From: Roridomyces roridus
Taxonomy: Eukaryota > Basidiomycota > Agaricomycetes > Agaricales > Mycenaceae
NCBI GenBank assembly: GCA_029378245.1
Contig: JARKIF010000001.1
Coordinates: forward strand, 1,984,001 to 2,048,000
Length of the DNA stretch: 64,000 nt
Direction: 5' to 3'
Shown here: positions 12,075 to 23,528 of the stretch, in pieces
Layout of the letters: each line of letters starts with the position of its first letter
How positions within the stretch are numbered: position 1 is the stretch's first letter
The notes under the pieces: model-generated
What the model was told of the DNA's origin: nothing
Seen by the model: the letters and a program-made list of their open reading frames with translations, nothing else
The model's database searches: none
Made by a program: the position numbers and the translations under genes

Positions 12075-13360
12075 ATGCCCATACCAATCACCGTGTTCAC
12101 TGGCTTTTTGGGCTCAGGCAGATAAAATTATTATTCTTTCTTAGACCCCTCATCGATCTTGGAGCAGGCAAAACTACCACCATTCTCTCGCTGTTGCCTC
12201 AGCTTCCTAAAGACTACAAGGTCGTGCTGCTCAAGAATGAATTCGGTGACGTGGAGGTCGATAGCAAACTGGCCAAGCAATCTAGTCTTGCCGCTGTGAG
12301 CGAAATATTGAATGGATGCATGTAAGTGGCGAAAGGACTACGCCGTGCTACCTACCAACAACTTAGGTGCTGCGTGCTCGTGGGGCAGATGCAAACTGCA
12401 CTGCTAGAAATTCGGGGTACGGCCCTCGCTGATTATCTGCACCTCTAATTGCCACCATAGATAAATACAGGCCAGATCGGATAATTATCGAATGCTCGTG
12501 CGCTTCTTGCTTTTGAACGCCTGCTTCTGTTCAACGCGTCAAGAGGATCCGCGTTTCCTGCGACGCTGGCTTTCCAGATTCGCGAATTAGAGCGTCAAAC
12601 CGAGGGTGATCTCAAGCTCGATGCCATCGTGACAGTCGTGGACGCGGAGAATTTTGTGGGTTACGAGGATACTTCTCCTACGGTGAGCTTATCGTGCCCG
12701 TGTTTTGACTCACTTTTCATCCCATCTGCAGGCCAAAATGCAGGCCAGTTACACTGACATCATCCTGATTGTGCGCCTAGTTGTCATTTCGCTTCTTCAT
12801 TGCCAACGCGTTTCCCACAGAACAAGTGGGAGCTCGTCGATGAGCGTGCGCTGGACATTGTTCTGGATCATCTACACACGTTGAACGACCTGACGCCAAA
12901 GATTCGATGCCGAGGACGCGACGGCGTGGACCCTAGCCTCATTTTCGGGCTGGAATCAAAGTTGTTCCTCCAACCGGACCAAGCTGGCGCCTTCCCAGGT
13001 CACCACGATGAGGTTGAAACATTGTCCCTTCTGGCTGGATGTGTTGCTGAACACGATCACCAACACTGTCAACACCACCATCCTGAGGCTGTAGATGACG
13101 TTCCCGACGCGATAGAGGAAAAGGTGCTTAGGGATGCGCTGGAAAGACTGCTTCCCAAGGAAACTATATGGCGCGTCAAAGGCTTTATAAGGCTGGAGAA
13201 AGGAGTTTTTATTCTGAACTGGGCGTTCGGAAGGTACGATTTGACCGTGTCGGGCGACGAGATGACTGGCGCCGTCAAACTGACGGTAATGGGCCAACGC
13301 GGCGAGGTTAGAAGAGACGTTGCCAAGTTCGCTAGAGCGTTGGGTGCTAGAATACAGTAG
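12075..13360 (+). CDS. CobW/COG0523-type metallochaperone GTPase
   Basis: G3E-family P-loop GTPase related to ZNG1/CBWD zinc chaperones. After splicing it shows the P-loop GFLGSGKTTT, the GCMCC metal-binding motif (CxCC), the switch/Walker B region RIIIECS, VTVVDAENF, and NKWE as the base-recognition motif. A His-rich loop (EHDHQHCQHHH) and a CobW C-terminal domain (WRVKGFIRLE, NWAFGRYDLT) follow. Introns: 12118-12167, 12322-12366, 12417-12460, 12498-12543, 12683-12731 and 12771-12820. The first intron begins with GC, not GT, and splits a glycine codon of the P-loop; no GT donor restores the motif. Likely cytosolic; the metal is inferred to be zinc. Confidence 0.92.
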
Positions 13361-13733
13361 CAATCAATGGGATCCCATATCGCCACGCCCTGTTCGAATA
13401 ACAATACACCAGTAAACGGCGAAATTCTCGCTAGTGCTGCGACCTTGCTCTCTAAGAACGAGAACGTATACCGTACCTGTGCACGCCGGAGCCCTGGACT
13501 TGTACGCGCCCCTCGAGAGCCATCTGCTCCTGCCGGCAGATGTAACACATTTATTGGATGTCTGAGCTCTTCCGCGCGCAAACCAACTCGACGGTCCAAG
13601 AGATACCCCTAACTCTTATCATAGAACAAACTAACGTAAATATTGAATATTCACATGGCTGATCTCTTGCTCTGTTCTCCCTTGTCGACGCCGCTTCGCT
13701 TTGTGTACTTGGGCGCGCAAGCAAAGGCTTCTC
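13361..13733. other. Intergenic region with an overlapping upstream ORF
   Basis: About 370 bp between the CobW stop and the J-protein ATG. The only coding-like item is an ATG at 13655 that opens a 43-codon frame ending at 13786. It overlaps the proposed J-protein start out of frame. Antisense open frames here look like shadows. Confidence 0.4.
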
Positions 13734-14830
13734 ATGCTATCCTTCGCCCTCAACACGGCCACCAACTACTTTCGACTTCCCATTGACGAGGAGGAAGAAA
13801 AGGAAATTGAGGGCTATCAGCGGAAGTATATAACATGGGTTGCAGAACCATCTGCCTCCTCTTCTCTGGCACCCTCTCCGTGCCCACCCTTGGCCACCCA
13901 GCGCTCTTCAGGCGCTCGAAGAGGTCCTGAAAAACGATGACCTCTACGAAATCCTTGGCGTCTCAAAGACAGGACAACTTGGACAAGTCGCGCCTTCGCC
14001 GCGCGTATTTAACCCGCAGTCGGGAATGCCACCCCGACAAATTCTCCAATTCTCCCGAGGCTGCTGAAGCCACATATGCCTTTCAAAAAATCGCCGTAGC
14101 ATATTCGGTCCTCAGCCAACCAAATTCCCGGCGATCCTACGATTCCCGCCCTCCGTCGTCCAACTACGATGTCTTTTCTGCCCACCCCATGGGTCATGGC
14201 CAAGAAACTTTCCGGTCCATCGTGATGGGTGTACTCGATGACTTTTTAGAAGGCGATTTAGAGATGATACGGACGTTTCTGAGTGAGTACCGCCATCTTA
14301 TCTTTCTTTACGCCCTAACAATGTCGTTCCAGAGGCTGTCAACGACATTAACCCCTCGATCAAAATGGGTGAAGAGGGGATCAACACGGTTTTGAACTCC
14401 CTTCAGCGCATACGTGAGCGCGCACTCAGTGAGTACTATCTTTTCCCGGTTGATAACCGCTTATCACAACTCTTTCAGCCTGCCGGACCTGTGTATATGC
14501 CCTACATACCGAGGTCGCGCGGCTGCTCGAGGTGCAGCACTCGTTTCGACAACTCGGGTACTTTGACATACTGGAGCGTACACGCGTAAGATCAAGCTTG
14601 CATACTGCGAGGACCGTGTCGATGATGCATCTTTCCAGCTGACCATTCAACTGACCCGCATAACGCTCAGCCTTCCGCTCGCTCTTGAAAAGGCCATCGC
14701 GGAACAGAATGCCAGCTATGGCCACAGGCCAGACTCGGACGCAATACTACCACGCAAAATCACACTGCTTATTCGTAGTGTGGACAACATACTGCAGAGC
14801 ATGGAGGGCATTTTCCCCGGCAAACGATAG
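13734..14830 (+). CDS. J-domain (DnaJ-like) co-chaperone, with an apparent 1-nt frameshift in the J domain
   Basis: Class C J-protein, expected to stimulate an Hsp70. A short acidic N-terminus (ATG at 13734) is followed by an intron (about 13827-13901) and J-domain helix I (DDLYEILGVSKT). Helices II-III follow with LRRAYLTRSRECHPDKF, including HPD, but in the next reading frame. Skipping one G of the GG at 13972-13973 joins them as SKTDNLDKSRLRR, and no GT-AG or GC-AG intron fits there. The rest is alpha-helical and ends in LLIRSVDNILQSMEGIF. The final intron is about 14585-14637. No glycine/phenylalanine or zinc-finger region is present. The client is unknown. Confidence 0.75.
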
Positions 14831-15029
14831 ATTTGGGGTTATTGGCTGTACCATCACTTTGCTTAGACCTTATTGTACGTTCAAGAAATATTGGCTGTAT
14901 TTTCTACGAAAAACTTTGAAAGAGAACAAGTTGGAGGCGCGATTTTGGTACAGTGAGTCAACTACATACATGAAAGCGAAGCGCAAAGAGATACACAAGA
15001 GGAGAGCATAAATGAGACCCTAGAAACGT

Positions 15030-17827
15030 TCAGGCGGAAGGAGCGACTGGATATGAGGTTTGATGCTACAGTGTCGTGTTAGCAGCAGTGTAAAAAGGAC
15101 AGCAACGCGACTCACCATATTATAGTGCATACGATGCAGCGTCGGGCTTCGCTCTTCGGAGATGAATGTGTCATGTGAACCCTGCCCACCATACGACCCA
15201 TGTTGCCCATGAGTCGCCGCAGCGGCGAGGATGTGGCCGTACCCCGGCGGAGGCTGATTACCGGGGACCACTGCAGGCTTGCCATTCTCGTCTGGGAAGA
15301 AGGGGTAAAACAGCCCTGTCGGAATATCCACCAGGTGTTTGCCGTTGGTGTTCGGAGGCGGTGGAGGCGCACCGACGTGAACCGATGAGGGACCACCGTT
15401 GAGCCGCTGCTGAGGCCCGTACGATGGCGGGTACGCGCTGGCAGGAGAGGGTGATGTGTGTTGCGACATGGGTGATGGCATCGGCGCGTCCTCGTCCCAC
15501 TCGGGCTCAGAGAGAAGCACGGGCGTCGTCGCAGGCTTGACGGTGTGCAGGTCAACACCCATGACATGGGAGGCGAGTTCAAAGATGAGGGGATGGCCAC
15601 CGTTGAGATCCTTGCGCTCCCAGCGCCAGCGGAAGCGCGGGAGCATATCAAGGGCGAGCCACACGTCCTCGATTGCAGTCTGCCTCGGAAGACGTTCGCA
15701 ATTGGACATCTGGCCATAGAGGATGACCATTGCAGCAATATGCAGTGGGATTGGCGACGTGAAGAAGCCGATATCAGGAAAACGGATCAGTTGGCTGTGA
15801 ACAATGATCACGTTGTGTGCCGTCACGATCGCGTCGATCAGCGCCTTGTGGCGGTGCTCGTAGTGCAACTCGGTCGAGCTGAACAACGCACGCAAAAGGA
15901 AGAAGCCGGGCGATGCCAACCTTGAGGAGCGTGAGACCCTCATCCTCGTTGATTTCCTGTACGAGTTTGGTCTTTTCCTCTAGTGGCCAGTCATCCGTTC
16001 CAGCAAAATAATACTGGTATTTGTCGGGAAGACTGCGTCGAAACTCGGACATGCTTTTGATGACGCGTGTCGCGTTCCGCATAATCGAGTCTCCCTTGAG
16101 GCGCGTCGGTGAGTAGAGCGAGTTGATGATATCCGCTTGAATTTCAGCGACGGCGTGGCTGAGTTCAAAGTGCTCGGAAAAATCGTCGTGGCGCCCAGAC
16201 TTTGAGCGCGACGGACGTGGAGTGTTGGAGTCGGAAGGAGCGATGCCGAGTGGACGTCCGAGGAGAATAGAGGTGCCGCGATCGTGGATGAGGATGATTC
16301 CCCACAGTTTCACACGTAGCATGCACTCTTCCTCGGTAAACAACCGCTGCTTCGTCGTGGGGTTGATTTGGTTTGTCGGGTCATGGTGAAGTCCCAGCTC
16401 GATCGAGAGACGAACCAGGCTGCCAACCAGGCGCCAGAGGCTACGCCCTTGACGCTGTGAAACAATGAGATGAGATAGAAGCGGTAAAGAACGAAGCCCA
16501 CCTCGGTATACAGATACCAATGCAACAAAATGAGAGCCTGGAGACTGGAGATGGTGACCCGAAGGTCGGGCTTTACGCTTAAAGCACGCTCGAAAAACTC
16601 ATCATGTTCTGGCCAGTCGGGAGGCATGAGCTTTTTTACGAGCAACTGCTGAGTGGGCGAGTCGTCGATGTGATGATGCACGGAGCGGTTGTTGAGATCG
16701 CTGAGAGTACCGAGAGCAAGAACAAGATAGAAGCTGCACAGGAAGCCAGGATCGTGTTGCGGGCTGGCTTCGACCGAGGACATTTGGCCTGCGTAGAGAT
16801 CGTCGAGCGATTTGTCAAAATCGCGGCGCGAAAAGACGGGCGGTGAATATTGAGGCGGCCAAAATAGACATCGACGATAGCAGTGACCATTTTACGGTCC
16901 TTGGGGAGCCAGATGTCGAGAGCGCCCGCGTTGTTCGGCTCGATGGTGGCGAGATGTGGAGGGTGGGCAAAGGCATTGGAGCCGCGGCGGACTGTGACGG
17001 AGACCCAATGGGCTGGGTCTCGAGGAATAGCGGACTCGTGGATTGAGCGGTCACGACCCGAGCTGAGGCCGGAGGAGCCGACAGCGAGGTCCTCCCTGTC
17101 GACCTGGTTGGCTGCAATGACAGAGATTATATCGGTGGAGACGCCAAAGTTCTTTGCGAGGGATTGGGTGTTTGACATGTCGTTGGAATTGGGATCCTGG
17201 CCCTTGATGTCGCTAGAAACGGTCCGGGAGGACGCCGCGGCGGGCGGGGGTACGGGGGCTGGATACTGGAAGGCGGTGTGAACGTGGTGCGGGCTGTAAC
17301 CCGGAGGAGGGTAGCCTGATTGATACACCACTGGCGGATAGTTCGGAGGATATGCTGGCAGCGGATACTGGAAGGGCGGATAGGCAGGCTGAGCAGCCTG
17401 CACATCAATGCCCTCGCGGGCGAGGATTGCATCAAGCTCGGTAACATCAAAACTGGGAATATGGCGTTTGAGAAGAAGTTGGCATTGGGCGAGCTGAAGC
17501 TCGACGCGCTCTAGATGGCCACGAGGAGTGAGGGTGTTGCGATGGCGATCCTCCTGGGCGCAGACAGCACCGGCAGTTGCACAGGCCGTGCAGCGTGGAT
17601 GTTTCGAGTCGCACTGTAAAAAATATCAATACATGCTGGAACTTCCCGTGGCAAGGACAGGCTGAGAGCCCTGACCACCGCCCTAACTTAATTTCTTTGC
17701 CCTACAATCGAGAACACGCTTCATGCGACCGACGTAGCCTTCGTGGCTCACTGCCTCCTGCTTCGCCAGACCCGTTCTTTTTTCGTTTGCGACCAGGGGC
17801 GCCATCAGCCACCGCTACTGTCTCCAT
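15030..17827 (-). CDS. Fungal-specific transcription factor (Zn2Cys6 type) with a disrupted zinc cluster
   Basis: Predicted nuclear regulator. The start at 17827 (METVAVADG) leads into a basic stretch and SEPRRLRRSHEACSR, the first part of a Zn2Cys6 cluster; the second half (CDSKHPRCTAC) follows the next intron. Between them the expected CRAKK residues are in another frame, and the intron phase does not match, so the cluster cannot be rebuilt as written (about 17682-17710). A Pro/Tyr-rich linker (about 17220-17400) and a PF04082-like middle homology region follow (MVTAIVDVYFGRLNIHRPSF, LVRLSIELGLHHDP, DRGTSILLGRPLGI). The last splice (donor about 15115) gives a stop at 15030; an unspliced reading ends at 15020. 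Target genes unknown. Confidence 0.8.
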
Positions 17828-18156
17828 CGGCGGCAGGAGGCTCCATTTGGAGGGCTGAATGGAGCGACGAGGGCGGGTTTGGGGTATGAGGAGAGGGTGT
17901 GGGAGACATGGGAAACACGCCTGATCAAAAAATAACTGGCATGGACAGGGTTGTACGACACCCTCCGCGCTACGAGGAGTAAGAAGAAGACGTAGAGTTG
18001 GCTGGGATTTGCTCTCACCGAGAGATAACTGTCCAAAGTGTGATTCCCACTACTTTGTGGTTGGCGACAAGGTCGCGGCAACCTCGTGATCCGATCATCA
18101 GTCCTTCGCCAACACGAGGCAAATCACTGCCTTTTAAATTCACCGTCTTACTAGTT
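17828..18156. promoter_or_regulatory. Divergent region between the transcription factor and the VTT-protein gene
   Basis: About 330 bp between two start codons. No coding sequence or recognisable element beyond short pyrimidine-rich runs. Confidence 0.4.
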
Positions 18157-19462
18157 ATGCGTCCCGCTGGCCGTGCTGCTCAGCCGCCACCTCCACTGGT
18201 CCTGCACCATCCCAATCCCAGCGAATATACGCTCCAAGACTACCGTCCCCTTCGGACGCCTACCACGCCTTCCTATGGAAGCACGCCGACCTTTAATCAT
18301 ACGCACGACCCTGAGGGCCCACCGCGTCCATCCTCACGCCGCCTCATCCTGAATGCGACGCTCAAGATGGCCCTTGTCTTTGGCATCAGCACCATCTTTT
18401 TGGCATCCATCCTGTGGCTCGCCCTGCCAACGCTAGAAGAAGAGGATAGACCGAATTTGCGCATTCCAAAGTCCTTTGCTCAGCTCAAGGAGCTCAACAC
18501 TATCCTTAAGGTCCGCAACCCTTGGTCTGTCCCACAGCCAGCTCACATTTGTGCAGAAATATAGAGATATATTCCCATTCCGCATCTTCATTTGTTTCGT
18601 TGTCACCTATCTCTTGTATGTTGTTCGAGAGTGTTTCAACTGCCATTTGACCTTGCATGCAGCTTACAAGCATTCTCCCTCCCGGGGTCCATGTACATGT
18701 CCATCCTCGGCGGTGCCGTATGGGGGATGTCGATCGCTCTGCCGTTAGTGTGTTGCTGCGTCGCGACGGGCGCCACTCTCTGCTACCTCATCTCCTCCGC
18801 TCTTGGCCCCGCCCTGCTGACCCTTCCGAAATGGAAAGCAAAGCTGGACAACTGGGCGCGCAAGATCGACGGACAGAAGGCAAGTCCGTTACTCTATATA
18901 ATCACTCCATGTTGATCGAATACAGGACAACATGATTTCCTTCCTAATCGTCCTCAGGATATCTCCACTGCCACCGCATTGGGTGTTAAACATCCTCGCA
19001 CCGCACGTAGGCATCTCAATCCCCGTGTTTTGGATCAGCACCGCGCTAGGGATACTGGGTGTGTCGGTCATCCATACCGCCATCGGCGGCGGCCTCGACG
19101 AGATGACCTCGGCAGATGACTTTCACCTCATCTCCTGGCGCAATTTCCTTGGCTTGTCCGCCGTTGTTGCCGGCGCGCTGATCCCTGTCGGTCTGCGATG
19201 GTGGTTTGGTAGGCGTGGTGTCGCAGCCCCGACGACGGAGGAGGAAGAACTCGGTGAAGAACAAGAGGTTCTGCTTGGCCACCAACAGGACGACGAGGAT
19301 GAGGACGAGGAGGACCTCATATTGGCTGTCGGTCCTAGAGTGGCACCGAAACCAGACGGCGGAGATGACTATGATGACGAGGACGAGTATGAGGGCGAGG
19401 ACGACGACGACGACGTGATATTAGAGCAAGGACCGGCTGGTCATGGTGTACTCAAGGACTGA
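18157..19462 (+). CDS. VTT-domain (TMEM41/Tvp38, DedA superfamily) membrane protein
   Basis: Multi-span ER/Golgi protein of the VTT family, members of which (TMEM41B, VMP1) are phospholipid scramblases. A proline-rich cytosolic head (about 65 residues) precedes a first membrane span (MALVFGISTIFLASILWLAL). The VTT core follows: FLQAFSLPGSMYMSILGGAV, a helix pair, then RISPLPPHWVLNILAPHVGI. The tail after the last span is long and extremely acidic (Asp/Glu runs, 19250-19420). An intron at 18880-18925 begins with GC (AAG|GCAAGT) and is needed to join GQK to DNMISF. TMEM41B orthology is likely but not proven. Confidence 0.87.
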
Positions 19463-19736
19463 TTATTTTACTGTACAAATTCACGGAAAATTATTATGTG
19501 TGTTAGCGCCTGATGGCTGTGACAACTGGTGTCTCATCTCGTCTTTGCACTTGTCCGCATCCTCCATCGAGCAGCTCAACGACAAGCTCCCCCGTCGCTC
19601 CGCTCGCCGTCCTTCTCCCCTCCGCTCCCTTACTCCTCCCAATTCCCTACAGCCCCCCACCCTAACCTCCGTAAACAGCGAAGCTCTCTCACACCACAAC
19701 AACCACGACCAGCCCCCGCGGCTTAGACGCTCCGCA

Positions 19737-22700
19737 ATGGCTGATCGCTACTCCATGAACTTCAACCCGGGCATGCAGCACCAGCAGCAGATGGGCCAGT
19801 CTCATCTGCAGCAGCTCCCCCAGGACTCGCACCAGGCTGTTCCCGGATTTCCAGACCAAGGGCCAATGTGGCAGCAGATGCAGCAGATGCAGAATCAGTT
19901 TCGTCCACAGAGCACCGGCATGGAGCAGTCTCATGTCTCCCCTCAGGCGAGTCGGCCAGTTTCGCTCTTACGTACCCCCGCTAATCGCCTCCCAGGTTGC
20001 AGAGCTAATGCGCCGTCAAGGCCAGCAGCAGCAGCAGCAACAACAGCAATCTCAGTCTCAGCAGCAGCCGCAACAGCAGTTTGGCCAGTCTTTCCATGAC
20101 CAGTCCCCGTCCCAATCGCATCCCGGCTTCCAGAACATGGGGAATCCTTCCCTCCAGACCCTTAATAACCGCTCCGCCATGTTCCAGCAGGCAAACAATC
20201 CCGCCGCCCACAGACAACTCGATCTAATGGCCCTTGCCCTCAACCAGCAACAGAACGGCCCCATCAATTTTGCTGCTCGCATGCAGCAGCAACAGCAGGC
20301 CGCGCTGAACGGCCAGCCAGGCATGGGCCAGCAGCCAAACCCGGCAGAAAATAACTTCATGTCTCCCAACATGGCCAACGCCGAAGCCATGCGTCGACCG
20401 TCGCCTTCCCACCCCGTTGCTCCTCCGGGTGCCACCGGGGGCCCGCAGCCCCCGCAGGTTACCCGTGCGAGCTTCAACACGCTGCAAGAGCGCGCAACGA
20501 ACCTGAAAAATATCATCACAAATCAGGAGAGCCAACTCGTGCAACTCAATGCCCAGCGTGCCCGCATTGGCGATGCCGCGTTCATGGACAAAGTGCGCAG
20601 TGTCGCCGCGGACCTAAAGAATCGGAAGGATCACTACACCCGACTCGTCCACTTTCTTCACCAAATGCAGCAGCAGCTGCAGATGAATGGCGGACAACAG
20701 AACATGGGTGGTATGCAGCCGAACGCAGGACCTCAAGCGAGCCAGCCAGCGTGGATGCAACCTGGCCCTTCGCAGCCCCAGCCACAACCGCCGCCGTTTA
20801 ACCAGAGTGCACAAAATGTCGGCCAACAACAACCGCAACCACCCCGTCCGAACCCGGGCATGCTCCCCCAATTTCCTCCAAACACCATGTCGACTCCCGG
20901 GCAGTTCCAGCAGCAGCATCCTGGGAACCAAGAGGGGCGCCCGTTTCCCCCTATTCCTCCGCTCGAAAAAGCCCGCTTCGAGAACGTGTACAAGAATTTT
21001 TGTACACAGCGGGCTGTCGTGCACAGCGCTCGACTGATGTCGCTCGAGACGCGGCCGATCGATCTTTTTGAGCTGCACACGCAGGTGATGCTCGAGGGTG
21101 GCGCAGCAAACGTGAATCTTTTTTTTCTTCTTGTTTTTTTGTCCTTCTCAAACTGTTCTTAGGTGGCACAGAAGGACCTGTGGGCGGTCATTGGTGGGCG
21201 GATGGGCTTTGTACAGTTTCCGGCATCCGAAACTGAACCCGCAAAATCGGGGCCTGGTGCTGCCCAGCATCTCGCACACGTATACAAAGAGTACCTGATG
21301 CAGTTTGACAACGTTTACGTCCAGACAGTAATGGACCAGCGACGGAAGAACGATGCATTGACCGCGCAACGGGGACTGGGCATGAACGGACCGGCTCCCA
21401 TGCGCACTGGCATAAGCGATCCCGGGCAGATGCAGCAGGTCCTCAACTATCTTCCCATACCGCCGCTAGAGCTTCGCCGTCGCGGCGTTCCCGAGCAGAT
21501 TATTCAATTCATAGAGAATAATCGACCCGCGCTGATGAAGACGGTCATGGATCAGGGCACCTTCCGGGCTGGGATTCGACCAGGGGATCAGAATGGCATG
21601 CACGGAGGCATGGGGCAGCCGCCTTTCCCTCAGGGTGGCATGAACAGTGGCATGATGCAGCCGGGACGGCCGTTTATGCATCCCCAGAATGGGATGCAAA
21701 ACGCTCCGATGGAGGGTGGTGGTCAGCAACCGCACAGCGTCCTGACACGACCAAGTCGCGAACATCTCACCGCCGCCATGCAGCACATCGCCAAGCTCAA
21801 GTCGGATTATAGTCCAGAGCGGATGCTGCAAAACGTCCCTCCGATCGATGTTCCTGCGGAGCAGCGCATGGAATACAACACGGTGCTTGAGCAGCTACAT
21901 CGGGCATGCATGGAGTTGGACCACAAGTTGCCCATGCTTTTCGCGGTGCTCAAGAAGGAAGATGTCGTTCGGCGGCTCGTTATCATTGTTCGTTGATTTT
22001 CTTTTGCAACCAACTTGGCGTTGACCCGTTATCACCAGGTGCAGACTGCGATCCAACAGCGTGCAATGATCTCTTCCGGCACCACGCGATTCCTCGTTAC
22101 ACTGGAAACTCTACGGACGATGCTGCAGCAAGTTCAAGACATGAATGAGCGATTTGCGGCTGTATTGCAAGGTTTGATGGTCAACAAGCCCCCGAACATG
22201 GTGCCGATGCGTCCGCCCGTCGCCAACGCACCGGGTCCGATCAACCCACCGCCATTAGCACAACCCCCGAATTCCAGCAATGGTCTTGCAGCACAGCCGC
22301 AACGTCCCCTCAATCTGCGAGATCCGCCGCCAAGCCGCGCCCTGAAGCGTCCCCCCAACGCCGCCCCGAGCCCCACGCCTCCTCCCGTGGCATCTGCATC
22401 CACACCCGTCAATGCGGCCACTCCAAGGGATATGGCTTCGCCTCCGGCGCCAAAGTCACCCAAGGGTAAAGCGCCAGCCAAGCCCAAGCCTGCTACGCAG
22501 CGGAGGCAATCGGTCGGCAAGAAGAATGCGACTGCTGCTGCTGCGACACCTCCGCCCCCTCCACCAGAAGCCGCAGCTTCCCCTGCTGGAAGCAACAAAC
22601 GACCGCGAGATGACGAGCCATCACCGCCGCCACAGCAAGGACCCAGTCCTGGTCCCGCTGGCGGCAGTGTCGCCAACGAGCCGTCGCCACCAAAGCGGCA

Positions 22701-23310
22701 AAAGACGCAATGGGACGGACCGCCGAGCGAGGCCATCAAAGCGCGGGAGCAAATGGTCGACAACGTCAAGACGGAAGAGGATGGTGCAGCTTTCTTGGAG
22801 CAGATGACCGAGCTGTTCAAGATGGCGGCCGGCAACGATGGCCAGCCCGACTCGGTCACCTCCGACTTTTCCGAGACGTTGGATACACTTTTCAAGGGAT
22901 TCGGCGCTGTTCCAGACGATGGTGCAGGAATGTCCTCGTTGGGCATGGGCGACGCGACTGTCAACGCACAGGATGGCCCGCCTCCTGTCGTTGACGAGTT
23001 TGTCGAGTTTTTCGACTTTTCGTCATTTGGTGCGGGGGACGAAGACGATAGCGGGTCCAAGGCAGAGACTCCTGATCTGATATCTTCTTCATCGACGAAT
23101 CCGAGTCCAGAGTCGGGCTCCGAGGTCGATACAGTGCATCATCAGACGCTGACTTCGGATGTAAAATCCGAAGACTTTACCGAGCACCTTCGGCTGGGAG
23201 TGTGGAAGGAGGTGGATGGAGGTGAATCTGCATATTTTCATGCTGGTCCGTGGAAATGGGACAGTCCGATGCAATCTCTGGAACAACCATGGGCCGTCTT
23301 CAATTCATAG
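19737..23310 (+). CDS. ARID-domain protein, probable SWI/SNF subunit (SWI1-like)
   Basis: Probable DNA-binding subunit of a SWI/SNF chromatin remodeller. The N-terminal third is Gln/Met/Pro-rich with a polyglutamine run. An ARID domain follows (about 20960-21400): ENVYKNFCTQRAV, RPIDLFELHTQVMLEGG, the intron, then KDLWAVIGGRMGFVQFP and HVYKEYLMQFDNVY. The C-terminal half is Pro/Ala-rich with acidic patches. Introns: about 19947-19995 (best read as GC-AG, CAG|GCGAGT), one starting near 21113 and ending at 21162, and about 21988-22038. SWI1/ARID1 is inferred from domain plus composition; another ARID protein remains possible. Confidence 0.8.
20019..20095 (+). repeat. CAG/CAA-rich polyglutamine tract
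   Basis: Runs of CAG and CAA codons just after the first intron of the ARID gene encode a polyglutamine segment interrupted by Ser. Length polymorphism between strains is likely. Confidence 0.7.
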
Positions 23311-23528
23311 TGGGATATTATATCTTTTTTTCTTATCTGTGTCCTAATTTCCCATCTCGCTATTTTATTTTTCTCGGAGTCCCTGGCTATAATCCTTACC
23401 TGCTCTCTGTATTCGTATACTGTTGTTCTACCTCGCTATCGACTTCTTGCAGACTGTGGATGTGGATGAATATATTGGGAGTTGCAAGATACAATTTCTA
23501 AGGCTACATTTAGTAAGGTACTCGTAAA

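Noticed and set aside
13069..13599. Minus-strand open frame across the CobW 3' end
   Set aside because: It is a shadow of the CobW coding frame with no family resemblance or plausible promoter.
15030..19462. Secondary metabolite or catabolic cluster around the transcription factor
   Set aside because: Its neighbours are a J-protein and a VTT membrane protein. No biosynthetic enzymes or transporter lie alongside.
19905..19995. GT-AG alternative (GTCTCC donor, 61 nt) for the first ARID-gene intron
   Set aside because: It keeps frame, but the donor is poor and the length is outside the 44-53 nt norm. The GC donor CAG|GCGAGT fits better; the alternative is not excluded.
22134..23060. Long minus-strand open frame (about 308 codons)
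   Set aside because: It is antisense to the Pro/Ala-rich half of the ARID gene. Its Gly/Ala-rich composition mirrors that codon bias, and it has no recognisable domain.
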